The notes beneath the pieces were generated by a model. That model did not search any database. It saw nothing but the letters and a program-made list of their open reading frames with translations, and was not told where the DNA came from. From SABI01 sp028532915 (GTDB lineage Bacteria; Spirochaetota; Spirochaetia; Sphaerochaetales; Sphaerochaetaceae): a DNA stretch of 64,000 nucleotides. The translations under genes and the position numbers were made by a program. Positions 41,801 through 49,900 of this stretch are shown in pieces (position 1 is the first letter of the stretch; each line of letters opens with the position of its first letter). The stretch is from contig OY781923.1 in assembly GCA_963677225.1 (NCBI GenBank), positions 372,001 through 436,000 of the forward strand, in the 5' to 3' direction.

Positions 41801-43279
41801 ATGTTTGAGAATATATTGTTAGGGATTTCCGGTGTCTTCACACTGGAAAATATACTGTTCATTATCATCGGTGTCGTTGTCGGAATCATTTTCGGATCAC
41901 TTCCGGGATTTTCCGCTACGATGGGTGTTGCCGTCTTTGTTCCCTTCTCATATGTACTGGAACCCGGTGCGGCCATGCTTCTTCTCAGCGGGATTTACTG
42001 CGGAGGCGTATACGGCGGCTCGATTCCTGCCGTTCTGATCGGGATTCCCGGTACTCCGGCCTCTGTCCCTACGAGTATGGACGGCAGAGCGATGGTAAAA
42101 AGAGGGGAAAGCGGGAAGGCTCTTGCGCTTGTGACTTTCGCCTCCTCATTCGGCGGGCTGCTCAGTTCGGTGGCTCTCCTTTTCTTTGCTCCGCTATTGG
42201 CGATAGTTGCTCTGAAGGTAGGACCTCCCGAGCAGATGATGATCGCCATCTTCGGTCTCACCGTTGTTTCAATGCTGAGTGAAGGGAATATGCTCAAAGG
42301 GCTGTTTGTCGGGATTGTCACCCTTCTGATAGCGACTGTAGGCCAGGACCCTGTTCTGGGCTATCCCCGGTTCACTTTCGGATTCTATCAGCTCACAGGA
42401 GGACTGGAGGTGGTCTCCGTTCTCATCGGGCTGTTCAGTATTCCTGAAGTACTGAAAATGCTCGAGAAGCAGGAGGAAAATGAAGAAGTTTCAGTAGTAA
42501 GCAAAATGCGGCTGAAACTCTCAGATATTGGGAAAAATATTGTGAACCTCATCCGCTCGACTCTGATCGGAATAGGTATCGGAATCATTCCGGCAGCCGG
42601 ACCTGATATCGCCTCCTTCATGGCCTATAATGAGGCTCGAAAAGCGAGTAAGGAAAGTGAAAAGTTTGGAAAAGGTGCTTGTGAGGGTATCGTTGCCAGT
42701 GAGGCTGCGAACAACGGAGTTACAGGAGGATCTCTCATACCTCTGCTCACTCTGGGGATTCCGGGAAGCGCTCCGGCCGCCATCTTCCTCGGTGCTATGA
42801 TCATTCACGGACTGAGACCGGGTCCTCTTTTATTCACCAATCATGCAAAGACTGTCTACACTCTGCTTGTAGGTTTCGCGGTGATCAATATTCTCCTGTT
42901 CGTTGTGGGGTGGATGTTCTGCAGGTTCGCAGGTAAAATCCTCAAAATACCCAAAGCCATTTTAGCTACCATCATCGTTGTTCTTGCTGTAGTCGGATCG
43001 TTTTCCATTCAGCAGAATATGATGGATGTGGTAGTGATGTTCATCGCCGGCATCATCGGGTATTTCATGCTCAAATTCAATTATCCTCTCTCTCCGGTAG
43101 CCCTGGGGCTGCTGTTGGGACCGATGCTTGAAGAGGCTCTCACTCTCACAAATGTCATGTACGATAATTTCTTCATGATCTTCACCCGTCCGCTCACAGT
43201 CCTGTTCGCTCTGTTCATCGTGGTTTCATTCTTCTGGCCCATGGTGAAAAAGCATATGGCTAAGGCAAAGAGAGGATGA
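41801..43279 (+). CDS. tctA: tripartite tricarboxylate transporter large membrane subunit (TctA)
   Basis: A 492-residue integral membrane protein with about eleven to twelve transmembrane segments. Strong family motifs: GIIFGSLPGFSATMGVAVFV near residue 30, GGSIPAVLIGIPGTPASVPT with SMDG near residue 70, GIIPAAGPDIASFMAYNEA near 260, ASEAANNGVTGGSLIPLLTL and GIPGSAPAAIFLGAMIIHG near 320. CTGGAGA precedes the ATG. It imports, by ion symport, the anion captured by TctC; the adjacent amidohydrolase and PdxA-like operon suggest a sugar-acid or cyclic compound rather than citrate. Confidence 0.95.
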   Translation: MFENILLGISGVFTLENILFIIIGVVVGIIFGSLPGFSATMGVAVFVPFSYVLEPGAAMLLLSGIYCGGVYGGSIPAVLIGIPGTPASVPTSMDGRAMVKRGESGKALALVTFASSFGGLLSSVALLFFAPLLAIVALKVGPPEQMMIAIFGLTVVSMLSEGNMLKGLFVGIVTLLIATVGQDPVLGYPRFTFGFYQLTGGLEVVSVLIGLFSIPEVLKMLEKQEENEEVSVVSKMRLKLSDIGKNIVNLIRSTLIGIGIGIIPAAGPDIASFMAYNEARKASKESEKFGKGACEGIVASEAANNGVTGGSLIPLLTLGIPGSAPAAIFLGAMIIHGLRPGPLLFTNHAKTVYTLLVGFAVINILLFVVGWMFCRFAGKILKIPKAILATIIVVLAVVGSFSIQQNMMDVVVMFIAGIIGYFMLKFNYPLSPVALGLLLGPMLEEALTLTNVMYDNFFMIFTRPLTVLFALFIVVSFFWPMVKKHMAKAKRG

Positions 43280-43286
43280 ACAGGCT

Positions 43287-44420
43287 ATGAAAATCTACGC
43301 ATATAATCTGCTGGAAGGTGAAGATCTTCATCTCAGACACGACATGGTGGTACAGGTAACTGACGGAAAGATCGTATCGGTTGAATCCGGAAGCAAGAAA
43401 GATTGTGATCATGTTCTCGGTGAGACGATGACGTTGATGCCCGCCCTTGTAGACGGTCATACCCATCTTGCTCTCGATGCCAGACTTCCCGGCCATCTCG
43501 GTATGACCGATGACAGCGAGGCGAAGCAGACAATACGGGCTCTCAACAGCCTTAACAGCAATCTTGAGGCGGGTATTACAACACTACGCTCTCTTGGAGA
43601 TCGCTATTACATAGATGTGCTTCTTCGTGACATGGGCAGCAGCGGTCAACTCATTTCTCCCCGCCTGTCGGTTGCGGGAATCGGAATGAAAAGCTCCCAC
43701 GGGCACGGTTATGTCGGCAAAGGCTTCAGCGGCTCTGAAGAGTTTCGCAGACAAAGCAGGGAGAATCTCTATGAAGGTGTCGACTGGCTCAAGATCTTCG
43801 TCACAGCGGGAGCCCCTCCCGTCGGTGATCTGGTTCCATCATTTCTGAGCAGAGAAGAAATCAGAACCGTTGTGGAAGAAGCACACAGTGTCGGAAAGAA
43901 AGTTGCCGCCCACTGTATCGGCGGAAAAGCTCTCCAGTTATGCTGCCAGGAGGGTGTGGATGTTCTCGAACACTGTTACTGGGTTGATGAAGATGATATC
44001 GAGGCAATAAGGGAATACAACACGACAGTCTGTTTCACTCCGGGGGTCTTCCTGGATGACTCCCGTCTTCCCATGTGTCCTCAAAAACATGTCGAGAGAG
44101 TCAAAGCCACCCGCACGCAGGTGAAAGAGAGGCTGGCGGCACTTGTTGAAAGCTCTCCTTCGTTCATCATCGGTTCGGATGCATACCACGGATTACTCTA
44201 TAGGGATGTCGAATACATGGTGAGTCTCAATATGAGCCGCCTGGAAGCTCTCAAAGGTGTCACAGTCTATGCAGGCCGGCTGCTCGATATGAAAATCGGA
44301 TCGATAGAGAATGGTTTTTACTCTGATGTGATCGCAGTGGAAGGCAATCCTCTGAAAGATGAAGGTGTGCTATCGAGTCCTTCGTTCATCCTCGCAGGGG
44401 ACAAAGTGATAAAGAAGTAG
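43287..44420 (+). CDS. amidohydrolase-superfamily metal hydrolase
   Basis: A 377-residue TIM-barrel hydrolase related to imidazolonepropionase and prolidase-like amidohydrolases. Metal sites are visible: LVDGHTHLALDARL near residue 55 (H-x-H), the bridging lysine in GVDWLKIFVTAG near 170, histidines in VAAHCIGGKAL near 210 and DVLEHCYWVDED near 228, and aspartate in IIGSDAYHG near 295. GAACAGG precedes the ATG, seven bases after tctA. It probably hydrolyses a lactam, amide or lactone imported by TctCBA. No close substrate assignment is possible. Confidence 0.9.
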   Translation: MKIYAYNLLEGEDLHLRHDMVVQVTDGKIVSVESGSKKDCDHVLGETMTLMPALVDGHTHLALDARLPGHLGMTDDSEAKQTIRALNSLNSNLEAGITTLRSLGDRYYIDVLLRDMGSSGQLISPRLSVAGIGMKSSHGHGYVGKGFSGSEEFRRQSRENLYEGVDWLKIFVTAGAPPVGDLVPSFLSREEIRTVVEEAHSVGKKVAAHCIGGKALQLCCQEGVDVLEHCYWVDEDDIEAIREYNTTVCFTPGVFLDDSRLPMCPQKHVERVKATRTQVKERLAALVESSPSFIIGSDAYHGLLYRDVEYMVSLNMSRLEALKGVTVYAGRLLDMKIGSIENGFYSDVIAVEGNPLKDEGVLSSPSFILAGDKVIKK

Positions 44421-44423
44421 TGA

Positions 44424-44452
44424 TGTTTCACTCAAGTTGAGATGGTGAAACA
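44424..44452. promoter_or_regulatory. inverted repeat upstream of the sigma-54 promoter, candidate activator site
   Basis: TGTTTCAC (44424-44431) and GTGAAACA (44445-44452) are perfect complements 13 bases apart. Further half-sites ATGAAACAT (44457-44465) and GGTGAAAT follow. The distance of about 100 bases to the sigma-54 promoter suits an enhancer site. An inner CTCA/TGAG stem means a terminator for the upstream operon is an alternative, but no T-run is present. Confidence 0.5.
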
Positions 44453-44543
44453 TAGCATGAAACATGGAACGTGCGTGTGGCATTAATGGTGAAATAAGAG
44501 CTGTTACTCGACTGCAAATCAATATTTTTTGAATATTTCCAAC

Positions 44544-44560
44544 TTGGCACGCAATATGCT
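44544..44560 (+). promoter_or_regulatory. sigma-54 promoter of the PdxA-like operon
   Basis: TTGGCACG-CAAT-ATGCT: the invariant GG (44546-44547) and GC (44558-44559) are exactly ten bases apart, as required for -24/-12 promoters, and the -24 block TTGGCACG is a full consensus match. The predicted start is near 44571, 40 bases before the coding start at 44611. Confidence 0.8.
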
Positions 44561-44610
44561 TTTTTTAAAAGAAGAGATCAATTAGAACATAAGATTAAGG
44601 TGGAACGATA

Positions 44611-45618
44611 ATGACAGATAAACCTATTGTAGGAATACTTCTCGGAGATGCAGCAGGAGTAGGTCCTGAAATTGTGGCTAAACTCACAGTGACGAAATTC
44701 TATGATGAGTACTGCAGACCGGTTCTTATCGGTGATGCCCGGGTTCTCGACAGAGCCTATGGGGCAATCGGTGAGACAGCACGATATAGCACATTCGATT
44801 CGATCGATGAGGTCAACTGGGACAATGGATACCCTCTCCTCGATCAAAAAGATGTGGATCCTGAACAGATTCCGTTCGGAAAGATTACCGTTCTCGGTGG
44901 AGCTTCCGTTCTCAACATGCTGTCTCTTGCGGTGAATCTTTACAAGGAAGGAAAGATCCACGGGTTCTGTTTTGCCCCTTTCAACAAGGGGGGAATGAAA
45001 GATGCCGGGTGCAAGTTCGAAAGTGAACATCACTACATGGCCGATCTTTTCGGTCACACCGATCCGTTCGGCGAGATCAATGTTCTCGGAGATCTGTGGA
45101 CGACACGGACTACCAGTCATATCCCGATAAAAGATGTAAGTAAGAATCTCACTGTCGATACCATCTTACGGGCGATCAGGCTTGCTCACGCTTCTTTGAA
45201 GAACAGCGGGGTGGCCGATCCTCATCTGGGTCTGTGTGCTTTGAATCCTCATGCCGGGGAAGAGGGCAGATGCGGAACAGAGGAAATCGAGGTAATAGCT
45301 CCTGCCATCAAAAAGGCGAACGAGATGGGAATCAATGCTTCAGGTCCCTATCCTTCCGATATCACATTCATCAAGGCCTTCAACGGAGATTTCGATGGTG
45401 TTGTTACCATGTACCATGATCAGGGTCAGATCGCACTGAAGCTCAAAGGGTTTGACCAGGGCATCACAATCGCAGGAGGTCTGCCTGCACCGATCGCAAC
45501 CTGTGCGCACGGTACAGCCTACGATATTGCAGGGAAGGGGATCGTCAAGACAAGCGCCTTCGAGAATGCAGTGAAGATGGTCAGCAGGATGGCAAATCAC
45601 ATCCTGAGTACGAAATAG
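44611..45618 (+). CDS. PdxA-family 4-hydroxythreonine-4-phosphate dehydrogenase-like protein
   Basis: A 335-residue NAD- and metal-dependent decarboxylating dehydrogenase fold. Motifs: GILLGDAAGVGPEIVAKL at the start, YCRPVLIGDARVLDRAYG, GFCFAPFNKGGMKDAGCKF, SEHHYMADLFG near 140, LNPHAGEEGRCGTEE near 215 and DGVVTMYHDQGQIALKLKGF near 270 with metal histidines. PdxA makes vitamin B6, but close PdxA2 forms oxidise phosphorylated four-carbon sugar acids. The catabolic context (sigma-54 promoter, tandem racemase-fold proteins, TIM barrel) favours the PdxA2-like role. No DUF1537 kinase, its usual partner, is present. AAGGTGGA precedes the ATG. Confidence 0.88.
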   Translation: MTDKPIVGILLGDAAGVGPEIVAKLTVTKFYDEYCRPVLIGDARVLDRAYGAIGETARYSTFDSIDEVNWDNGYPLLDQKDVDPEQIPFGKITVLGGASVLNMLSLAVNLYKEGKIHGFCFAPFNKGGMKDAGCKFESEHHYMADLFGHTDPFGEINVLGDLWTTRTTSHIPIKDVSKNLTVDTILRAIRLAHASLKNSGVADPHLGLCALNPHAGEEGRCGTEEIEVIAPAIKKANEMGINASGPYPSDITFIKAFNGDFDGVVTMYHDQGQIALKLKGFDQGITIAGGLPAPIATCAHGTAYDIAGKGIVKTSAFENAVKMVSRMANHILSTK

Positions 45619-45636
45619 GAAACGGAAACAGAAGCG

Positions 45637-46299
45637 ATGAAGAAGATTGCGATAATCTATACGGTACGTCCGGTTTTAGAAAGCTTTGCTCCCGCCTTGG
45701 AGAAGAAGCTCGATGAGAAGGTGATATTTCATCATCTTCTCGACGATTTTCTTGCATCTGATCCGGGTGATACCGGAATCTTCACGACTTCTAATCTCAA
45801 CAGACTGTTCAATGATGTGAAAAACTGCGAGGCTACACAAGCCGACCTCATTGTGGTCACCTGTTCCACACTGAGTCCCTATATTCCGCTTATCCAACCG
45901 TTTATCACAGTTCCCGTCATCGCGATCGATGATGCGATGGTGAAAAAAGCAGTGCGTATCGGTTCTGATATCACGGTTTTGGCGACAGCCTCTTCGACTG
46001 TCGGTCCGACTGTGTCAAAGATCATGAAGGAAGCCGAGACAAGAGGAAAGATTGTGCAAATCTCTTCCTCGTTTGACGAGACCGCCTATGACGCGATGAA
46101 GAATGGGGATCTGAAAACGCATGATTCGCTTGTACTTCAGAGAGTGAAAGAGGTGAAAGACAGTGATGTGATCGTTCTTGCCCAGGCTTCGATGTCTCAT
46201 CTGGTCGAAGAGGCCGAAAAGATTTCGTGTATACCTGTTGTCGGTTCTATCGATCTCTGTCATGATTCGATCGTTGAAATGATCAAGGAGTTACCATGA
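45637..46299 (+). CDS. Asp/Glu/hydantoin racemase-fold protein, first of a tandem pair
   Basis: A 220-residue protein of the aspartate/glutamate racemase fold. The first active-site region is VVTCSTLSPYI near residue 75 with the N-terminal cysteine, and VIAIDDAMVKKAVRIG and ITVLATASSTVGPTV follow the fold. The second cysteine position reads VLAQASMSHL, so the usual two-cysteine racemase pair is incomplete. It may therefore be a one-cysteine isomerase, decarboxylase or lyase rather than a racemase. It lies 18 bases after the PdxA-like gene and overlaps its paralog by four bases (ATGA). Function unknown. Confidence 0.85.
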   Translation: MKKIAIIYTVRPVLESFAPALEKKLDEKVIFHHLLDDFLASDPGDTGIFTTSNLNRLFNDVKNCEATQADLIVVTCSTLSPYIPLIQPFITVPVIAIDDAMVKKAVRIGSDITVLATASSTVGPTVSKIMKEAETRGKIVQISSSFDETAYDAMKNGDLKTHDSLVLQRVKEVKDSDVIVLAQASMSHLVEEAEKISCIPVVGSIDLCHDSIVEMIKELP

Positions 46300-46961
46300 G
46301 AAAAATAGTTTTGCTTCATACTGTCAGATCCGTCTACGAGACCTTCGAACATTCCCTTCGTGAATATCTTCCTTTCGAAGTCGAAATCCACAATATGGTT
46401 GATGAATTTCTTGCCAACGGACCGGCTCTTAATAATGGAACGTTCACTAAGAACGATTATACCCGCCTCGTCTATGATATGCTCAGTGCCCAAAGTGCTC
46501 ATCCCGATGTGATCGTGGTGACCTGTTCTTCACTCACTCCCTATGTGACTCAGCTGCGTTCGATCATCTCGACGCCGATCATCGCGATCGACGATGAGAT
46601 GTGCCGGCAGGCTGTTTCTCTCGGCAGTGATATCTGTGTTCTCGCGACAGCGGAGTCTACGGTGAAACCGACAGTCTCGAAGATTACAGAAGAGGCTCAA
46701 AAAGCAGGTAAGGATGTGAATATCAGTTCATATTGTGCCCCCGATGCTATCATTGCCCTTAAAAAGGGTGATGTTGAAACTCACGACAGACTTCTTCTTG
46801 AACTTGCAAAGAGCAAGGTGAAAGATTTTGATGTGGTCGTTCTTTCTCAGGCCTCGATGGCTGCTATGAGAGAGAATATCGAAAAAGAGGTTAGTGTTCA
46901 GACTCTGAGTTCTCCGCTGATGTGCATGAAGGCTGTGAAGGAATTTCTGGAGAATATGTAA
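46296..46961 (+). CDS. Asp/Glu/hydantoin racemase-fold protein, second of a tandem pair
   Basis: A 221-residue paralog of the 45637 product with the same plan: MRKIVLLHTVRSVYETFEHS, VVTCSSLTPYVTQLR with the N-terminal cysteine near residue 76, IIAIDDEMCRQAVSLGSDI, VLATAESTVKPTVSKI, and VLSQASMAAMREN where the second cysteine would be. Both copies keep Q-A-S-M at that point, so the loss is shared and probably functional. Two adjacent diverged copies suggest a heterodimer or two successive reactions. It overlaps the next gene at TAATG. Confidence 0.85.
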   Translation: MRKIVLLHTVRSVYETFEHSLREYLPFEVEIHNMVDEFLANGPALNNGTFTKNDYTRLVYDMLSAQSAHPDVIVVTCSSLTPYVTQLRSIISTPIIAIDDEMCRQAVSLGSDICVLATAESTVKPTVSKITEEAQKAGKDVNISSYCAPDAIIALKKGDVETHDRLLLELAKSKVKDFDVVVLSQASMAAMRENIEKEVSVQTLSSPLMCMKAVKEFLENM

Positions 46962-47872
46962 TGAGAGAGAGTATCCGCGAGTACTGCTCTTTGGGGATCG
47001 TCCATTCAATGGCTTTCCCCGATTCTCAAAAGAGTGCAGATGCCTATCTGTCAACTCTTAAAGAGCTGTTGAAAGATGATTATTTCGAAGTCATCGAAAT
47101 AGGAGCTCTTCCTTTTGCACAACTAAAGACAGTTGTTCCTTCTCTGATCAGATCGGCGCATGCGGATCTTACCTACAGTGGACACTCGCGCCTGTTCTCG
47201 CAGAAACTGAATATCAACTCGCTGGATGAAGGTGAGAGAGAAAGAGCTGTTGAGACGTTGAAAGAGGGAATCGATGAGGCATACAGCTGGGGTGCACTGA
47301 ATTTCCAGTTCCTTTCGAGAGAGTTTGAAGAGCAGACGAAAGAAAAGAGTCTGGATGCTCTTGTCAGGTCAACACTTGAACTGTGTGAATATGCGAAGAA
47401 AAAAGGAGAGATGAAAATCTGCCTTGAGATCTTCGATTACGATATAGATAAAAGATCTCTGATCGGTCCAGCTTTCCTGGCCGCCGAGTATGCCGCCCGG
47501 GTCACTGCCCGATATGACAATTTCGGGCTCATGGTCGACTGCTCCCATATTCCGATGATACACGAGACGATTGATGAAGCGATCGACCCGGTAAAAGATT
47601 TCATCGTTCATGCCCATATGGGAAACACTCTCATCAGCGACCCGTCGGATCCTTCCTACGGTGACAACCACCCTCCCTTCAGATATCCTGAAAGCGAAAA
47701 TGATACAGCCTACCTTGCACAGTATCTGAAAAAACTGCTGTCTGTCGGGTATCTCGATAAAGAAAGGAGACCTGTCCTTTCTTTCGAAGTGAAGCCCCAG
47801 CACAATCAGGACCCGCATATCGTTATAGCCAATGCGAAAAGAACTTTGAGAGATGCATGGAGAATGGTGTAG
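46961..47872 (+). CDS. TIM-barrel sugar isomerase/epimerase-like protein
   Basis: A 303-residue xylose-isomerase-like barrel beginning at ATG 46961, whose A is the last base of the previous stop (TAATG); GGAG lies nine bases upstream. Metal ligands seem present: glutamate in ICLEIFDYDIDKR near residue 153, aspartate in FGLMVDCSHIPMIHE near 190, histidine in FIVHAHMGNTL near 220 and glutamate in LSFEVKPQHNQDP near 285. It may act like OtnI-type isomerases in four-carbon acid sugar breakdown, in line with the PdxA-like protein. Last gene of the sigma-54 operon. Confidence 0.85.
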   Translation: MRESIREYCSLGIVHSMAFPDSQKSADAYLSTLKELLKDDYFEVIEIGALPFAQLKTVVPSLIRSAHADLTYSGHSRLFSQKLNINSLDEGERERAVETLKEGIDEAYSWGALNFQFLSREFEEQTKEKSLDALVRSTLELCEYAKKKGEMKICLEIFDYDIDKRSLIGPAFLAAEYAARVTARYDNFGLMVDCSHIPMIHETIDEAIDPVKDFIVHAHMGNTLISDPSDPSYGDNHPPFRYPESENDTAYLAQYLKKLLSVGYLDKERRPVLSFEVKPQHNQDPHIVIANAKRTLRDAWRMV

Positions 47873-47918
47873 CTGCCAAAGAGGGCTATTGAATAGATAG
47901 TCTCTGTAAAGATTCTCA

Positions 47919-47946
47919 TTGACAAGAGGAATATCTGGGTTATAAT
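47919..47946 (+). promoter_or_regulatory. promoter of nagA
   Basis: TTGACA (47919-47924) and TATAAT (47941-47946), both full consensus, with a 16-base spacer. The GntR site follows four bases later. Confidence 0.85.
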
Positions 47947-47950
47947 CAAC

Positions 47951-47961
47951 TTGTCAGACAA
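47951..47961. promoter_or_regulatory. GntR operator at the nagA transcription start
   Basis: TTGTCAGACAA matches the T-N-G-T-N3-A-C-N-A site of FadR-subfamily regulators and covers the predicted start point. The GntR gene at 49149 lies in the same operon, so feedback repression is likely. Confidence 0.7.
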
Positions 47962-47987
47962 CTGATATTCGATAAGTTGGAGGGTGT

Positions 47988-49136
47988 ATGAAAATCCGTG
48001 GTATCAATGTATTTTCCGGTGAAGCAGAAGAGCTGACCATAAAAGATTCAAAGATCGCTGACAGAATCAGAATTCCAAAAGAAGCCGATCTGCCGTATCT
48101 TTCTCCGGGATTTTTCGATATGCAGGTGAACGGGTATCTCGGCATTGATTACAGTTCTTCTGAGCTGAGTATTGATAAAATCGAAAAGATTGTTATCGAA
48201 TTAGCATCTTCGGGAACAACACAGCACGTACCTACGATTATCACAAACAGTCACAAACGAATCTCTGATAATCTGAAAATTATTGCTGAAGCTGTGGAGA
48301 CAAATGACCTTGTTAGAAATGCTATACCGGCCATACATATCGAAGGGCCGTTCATCAGCGAGAAAGACGGCCCTCGGGGGGCACACGATCCGAAATATGT
48401 AAGAAATCCCTCTATCGATGAGTTGGATGATTGGTTAAGCATTTCTAATGGTCTTGTGAAACTGATTACAGTAGCACCCGAAAGAGAAGGATCCTCCGAA
48501 TTCATTGAATATGCGGTAAAGAATGGGGTAGTGATCTCGATAGGGCATACCGATGCTTCAAAAGATGATATCGGGATGGCTATAGCAAAAGGTTCATCGT
48601 GTTCAACCCATCTGGGAAATGGGTCACATGCGATGATTCCCCGTCTTAACAACTATATCTGGGAGCAGCTGGCTTGCGAAAAACTCTATGCCGGAATAAT
48701 TGCAGATGGATATCATCTCCCCGATAGCGTTTTGAAAGTGATCGATAAAGTCAAAGGGGCAGAGAAAACTATTCTGGTCAGCGATGTCGCGTTCCTGGGA
48801 GGTTTTGCCCCGGGGGACTATCGATGGGGTGATATCGAAGTAGAAGTGTATTCTGATGGACATATCGGCCTGAAAGGGACTCCCTATCTTGCGGGTGCCG
48901 GACATCTGCTCGATACGTGCATCGCCAATTTTGTGAATGTGACAGGAGAGGATCTGGCAAATGCTGTCAGAATGGTAAGTGTAAATCCTGTCAGGTTACT
49001 GGGACTGAATAAGAAGATTGACCTGAATATCGGATCTGATGCAGATATCACACTTTTCAGATGGGACGGGACAAAACATCCTCTCGAAGTTCACAGTACT
49101 TATATTTCCGGAAAGAGAATCTATTGCAGAAATTGA
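47988..49136 (+). CDS. nagA: N-acetylglucosamine-6-phosphate deacetylase
   Basis: A 382-residue amidohydrolase, the usual NagA length, that makes glucosamine-6-phosphate. Features: PGFFDMQVNGYLGIDYSS near residue 45, AIHIEGPFISEKDGPRGAHD near 115 with the metal glutamate, SIGHTDASKDDI near 180, CSTHLGNGSHAMIPRLNN near 205 with the second histidine, and the catalytic aspartate in LVSDVAFLGGFAPG near 265. GGAGGG precedes the ATG. Its substrate would come from MurQ action or from imported GlcNAc. The loop GNGSHAM departs from the common YNAM form, so a related N-acetyl sugar phosphate is possible. Confidence 0.9.
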   Translation: MKIRGINVFSGEAEELTIKDSKIADRIRIPKEADLPYLSPGFFDMQVNGYLGIDYSSSELSIDKIEKIVIELASSGTTQHVPTIITNSHKRISDNLKIIAEAVETNDLVRNAIPAIHIEGPFISEKDGPRGAHDPKYVRNPSIDELDDWLSISNGLVKLITVAPEREGSSEFIEYAVKNGVVISIGHTDASKDDIGMAIAKGSSCSTHLGNGSHAMIPRLNNYIWEQLACEKLYAGIIADGYHLPDSVLKVIDKVKGAEKTILVSDVAFLGGFAPGDYRWGDIEVEVYSDGHIGLKGTPYLAGAGHLLDTCIANFVNVTGEDLANAVRMVSVNPVRLLGLNKKIDLNIGSDADITLFRWDGTKHPLEVHSTYISGKRIYCRN

Positions 49137-49148
49137 AAAAGGAATCAT

Positions 49149-49880
49149 ATGGATCAAGTATATCAGCAGAGTATGAAAAAGATTGTACATCACAAAATAA
49201 GTGAAACCGCAATGGAGAGTATCAAACTGTACATCATCGATAACAATGTGAAAGCAGGAGATATCCTTCCGTCTGAGAGTGAACTGTCAAAAGTGTTGGG
49301 AATCAGCAGAGCCTCGATTCGTGAGGCTTTCAGATCTCTTGAAGCATTAGGAATCATATCCACGATTCAGGGAAAAGGAAGATATCTGCGCGATTTCAAC
49401 TATGATGCGATGGTAGAGCATCTGAGTTATAACCTGAAAGTCCATGTCAACGATTTTAGAGAAATAATCGATGTAAGAATGGCTCTGGAGGAATCTTTCC
49501 TTAAAAAAGTGATAACGATAATGCCTGAAGAGGACATTGTTACGCTTGAGAATTTACTTGCTGAGATGAAAGAGCAGATTACGAATGAGGCGAATGAGCA
49601 GGATCTTGTTACGACCCATACTCTTTTCCATCAGACATTGTACAAGAGATTGAATAACACTTTACTTGAAAACCTTATCGGTGTGTTCTCGACGTTTCAA
49701 CGGTATCTGACAATCATGAAAAAATACAAAACGAGCAACTACGATGAGTTCATTTCTCTTCATCAGAAGATAATTGATCTCATCAGATCCAGAGATAATT
49801 CGAATGTACATGAATGCCTGGAAATACATTTTATGGAAATTCTCGGCTGGTGTGATGCATATGAACATGAGATTATTTAA
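49149..49880 (+). CDS. GntR-family regulator, FadR subfamily
   Basis: A 243-residue regulator with winged helix (HKISETAMESIKLYIIDNNV, ESELSKVLGISRASIREAFR) and FCD domain (FREIIDVRMALEESFLKKVI, TTHTLFHQTLYKRLNNTLL, FISLHQKIIDLIRSRDN). AAGGA precedes the ATG. It sits between nagA and a nagB-like gene and most likely binds TTGTCAGACAA at 47951. Many bacteria use a GntR protein of the other (HutC) subfamily for this pathway, so the FadR-type choice is a small departure. Confidence 0.92.
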   Translation: MDQVYQQSMKKIVHHKISETAMESIKLYIIDNNVKAGDILPSESELSKVLGISRASIREAFRSLEALGIISTIQGKGRYLRDFNYDAMVEHLSYNLKVHVNDFREIIDVRMALEESFLKKVITIMPEEDIVTLENLLAEMKEQITNEANEQDLVTTHTLFHQTLYKRLNNTLLENLIGVFSTFQRYLTIMKKYKTSNYDEFISLHQKIIDLIRSRDNSNVHECLEIHFMEILGWCDAYEHEII

Positions 49881-49900
49881 AAAAATAAGAGAGGTTAAAG

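Noticed and set aside
44424..44452. Reading the inverted repeat as the terminator of the tctCBA operon
   Set aside because: No T-run follows and extra half-sites continue toward the sigma-54 promoter; kept as enhancer candidate, though a terminator is not excluded.
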